Assembly (NCBI GenBank): GCA_902774195.1
Contig: CACYHM010000075.1
Span: forward strand, 1-5,568
Reading direction: 5' to 3'
Length of the DNA: 5,568 bases
Source of the DNA: an uncultured Eubacteriales bacterium
GTDB taxonomy: Bacteria; Bacillota_A; Clostridia; Peptostreptococcales; Anaerovoracaceae
Made by a program: the position numbers and the translations under genes. Position 1 is the stretch's first letter; each line of letters begins with the position of its first letter. The notes beneath the pieces were generated by a model. The model had not been told where the DNA came from. It saw nothing but the letters and a program-made list of their open reading frames with translations, and made no database searches. Positions 5,171-5,568 of this stretch are shown here, in pieces.

Positions 5171-5199
5171 ATTGTAGCACAGTTTATGTCAATTGCCAA
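5171..5199 (-). promoter_or_regulatory. Promoter of the STAS-kinase-ychF operon
   Basis: On the minus strand TTGGCA (5194-5199) and TACAAT (5171-5176) are separated by 17 nt, and TGC directly precedes the -10 as an extended element. Transcription would start near 5164, leaving a leader of about 57 nt before the STAS gene. It resembles a vegetative sigma-A promoter, not a sigma-B-type GTTT/GGGTAT promoter. A TTGACA at 5185-5190 (minus strand) is also present but is only 8 nt from its closest -10 candidate. Confidence 0.7.
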
Positions 5200-5253
5200 A
5201 CCAATTCAAGTATGTTAATTTTGTTGTATCCGAAAGGAAACAAAGGATGCAAG

Positions 5254-5568
5254 ATGAAAACATTCACAAGAGATTACAGGATCACCGGGGACTACCATCC
5301 TCAGTGGAACGAATACTTCGGCGGCATGAAGCCCTGCGTGCTGGACATCGAGACCACGGGCCTCTCAAGTTCGAACTCCAGAGTCATACTTATCGGTCTT
5401 CTGACGCACACCGGCAGCGGTGTCAGGATCACACAATTCCTTGCAGAGAACCACTACGAGGAGCCCAGGGTGCTCGATGCTGCGATGGACTTCATCGAGG
5501 CTGAGCATATAGGCTATCTGATAACCTTCAACGGCCAGGCCTTCGACGTGCCTTTCATAAACGCGAGG
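5254..5568 (+). CDS. YprB-like RNase H-fold exonuclease, N-terminal part
   Basis: The first 105 codons of a gene that continues past the window end. The product matches the N-terminus of YprB-like proteins (ribonuclease H-like DEDD exonuclease superfamily, RNase_H_2 type). VLDIETTGL at 29-37 carries the first two acidic metal ligands (Asp31, Glu33). ILIGLL follows on the next strand, and ITFNGQAFDVPFINAR at 90-105 contains motif II with Asp98. The third and fourth catalytic residues lie outside. The start at 5254 is supported by AAAGGA (5242-5247) 6 nt upstream. An ATG at 5247 opens a different frame with no recognisable domain. The gene is divergent from the STAS operon across about 146 bp. 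Substrate is unknown; some homologues are fused to or located near DNA-repair helicases. Confidence 0.85.
   Translation, partial: MKTFTRDYRITGDYHPQWNEYFGGMKPCVLDIETTGLSSSNSRVILIGLLTHTGSGVRITQFLAENHYEEPRVLDAAMDFIEAEHIGYLITFNGQAFDVPFINAR

Noticed and set aside
5193..5504. A 103-codon open frame overlapping the 5' end of the exonuclease gene
   Set aside because: The frame starting at 5254 encodes the conserved DIETTGL and FNGQAFD motifs, while this one gives an Arg/His-rich product with no family features.

Overview
The window looks like chromosomal DNA from a Gram-positive anaerobe of the Bacillota, most likely a Clostridia-class organism. The reasons are the B. subtilis-like elongator tRNA-Met, strong AGGAGG-type ribosome binding sites, sigma-A promoters with TTGACA/TATAAT-type boxes, intrinsic terminators, and an RsbV/RsbW-type partner-switching module. 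Coding DNA is moderately GC-rich with many ATA isoleucine codons. The gene-free stretch around 1551-2068 is clearly more AT-rich. The species cannot be fixed from this sequence.

Layout from left to right. (1) 1-177, minus strand: a tRNA cluster, Met(CAU) then Val(UAC) then the first 14 bases of a third tRNA, read from a near-consensus promoter at 210-238. (2) 342-1091, plus strand: lgt, prolipoprotein diacylglyceryl transferase, the first enzyme of lipoprotein maturation. (3) 1082-1550, minus strand: remains of a BrnT/BrnA toxin-antitoxin locus. The BrnA-like antitoxin is intact, but only the last 58 codons of the toxin survive. The antitoxin stop overlaps the lgt stop by 10 bp in convergent orientation. 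(4) 1551-2068: no convincing protein gene. It holds three minus-strand terminator hairpins, one plus-strand terminator, promoter-like boxes and a candidate short RNA. (5) 5107 down to 2069, minus strand: an apparent three-gene operon with its own promoter near 5171-5199. It encodes a free STAS-domain anti-sigma-factor antagonist, a 534-residue STAS / APH-like kinase / RsbW-like ATPase fusion, and the translation-associated ATPase YchF. (6) 5254 to the window end, plus strand: the start of a YprB-like DEDD exonuclease-fold gene, divergent from the operon.

The most interesting part is the STAS plus STAS-APH-HATPase pair. In a normal partner switch, a serine kinase of the RsbW type phosphorylates a separate STAS antagonist and so controls a sigma factor or another target. 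Here one polypeptide carries a STAS substrate domain, an aminoglycoside/choline-kinase-like domain with its catalytic residues intact, and the RsbW-type ATPase domain, next to a second free STAS protein with the same phosphosite block. No sigma factor or PP2C phosphatase is visible in the window, so the output is unknown. Co-transcription with ychF suggests a link to translation or stress physiology, but that is inference.
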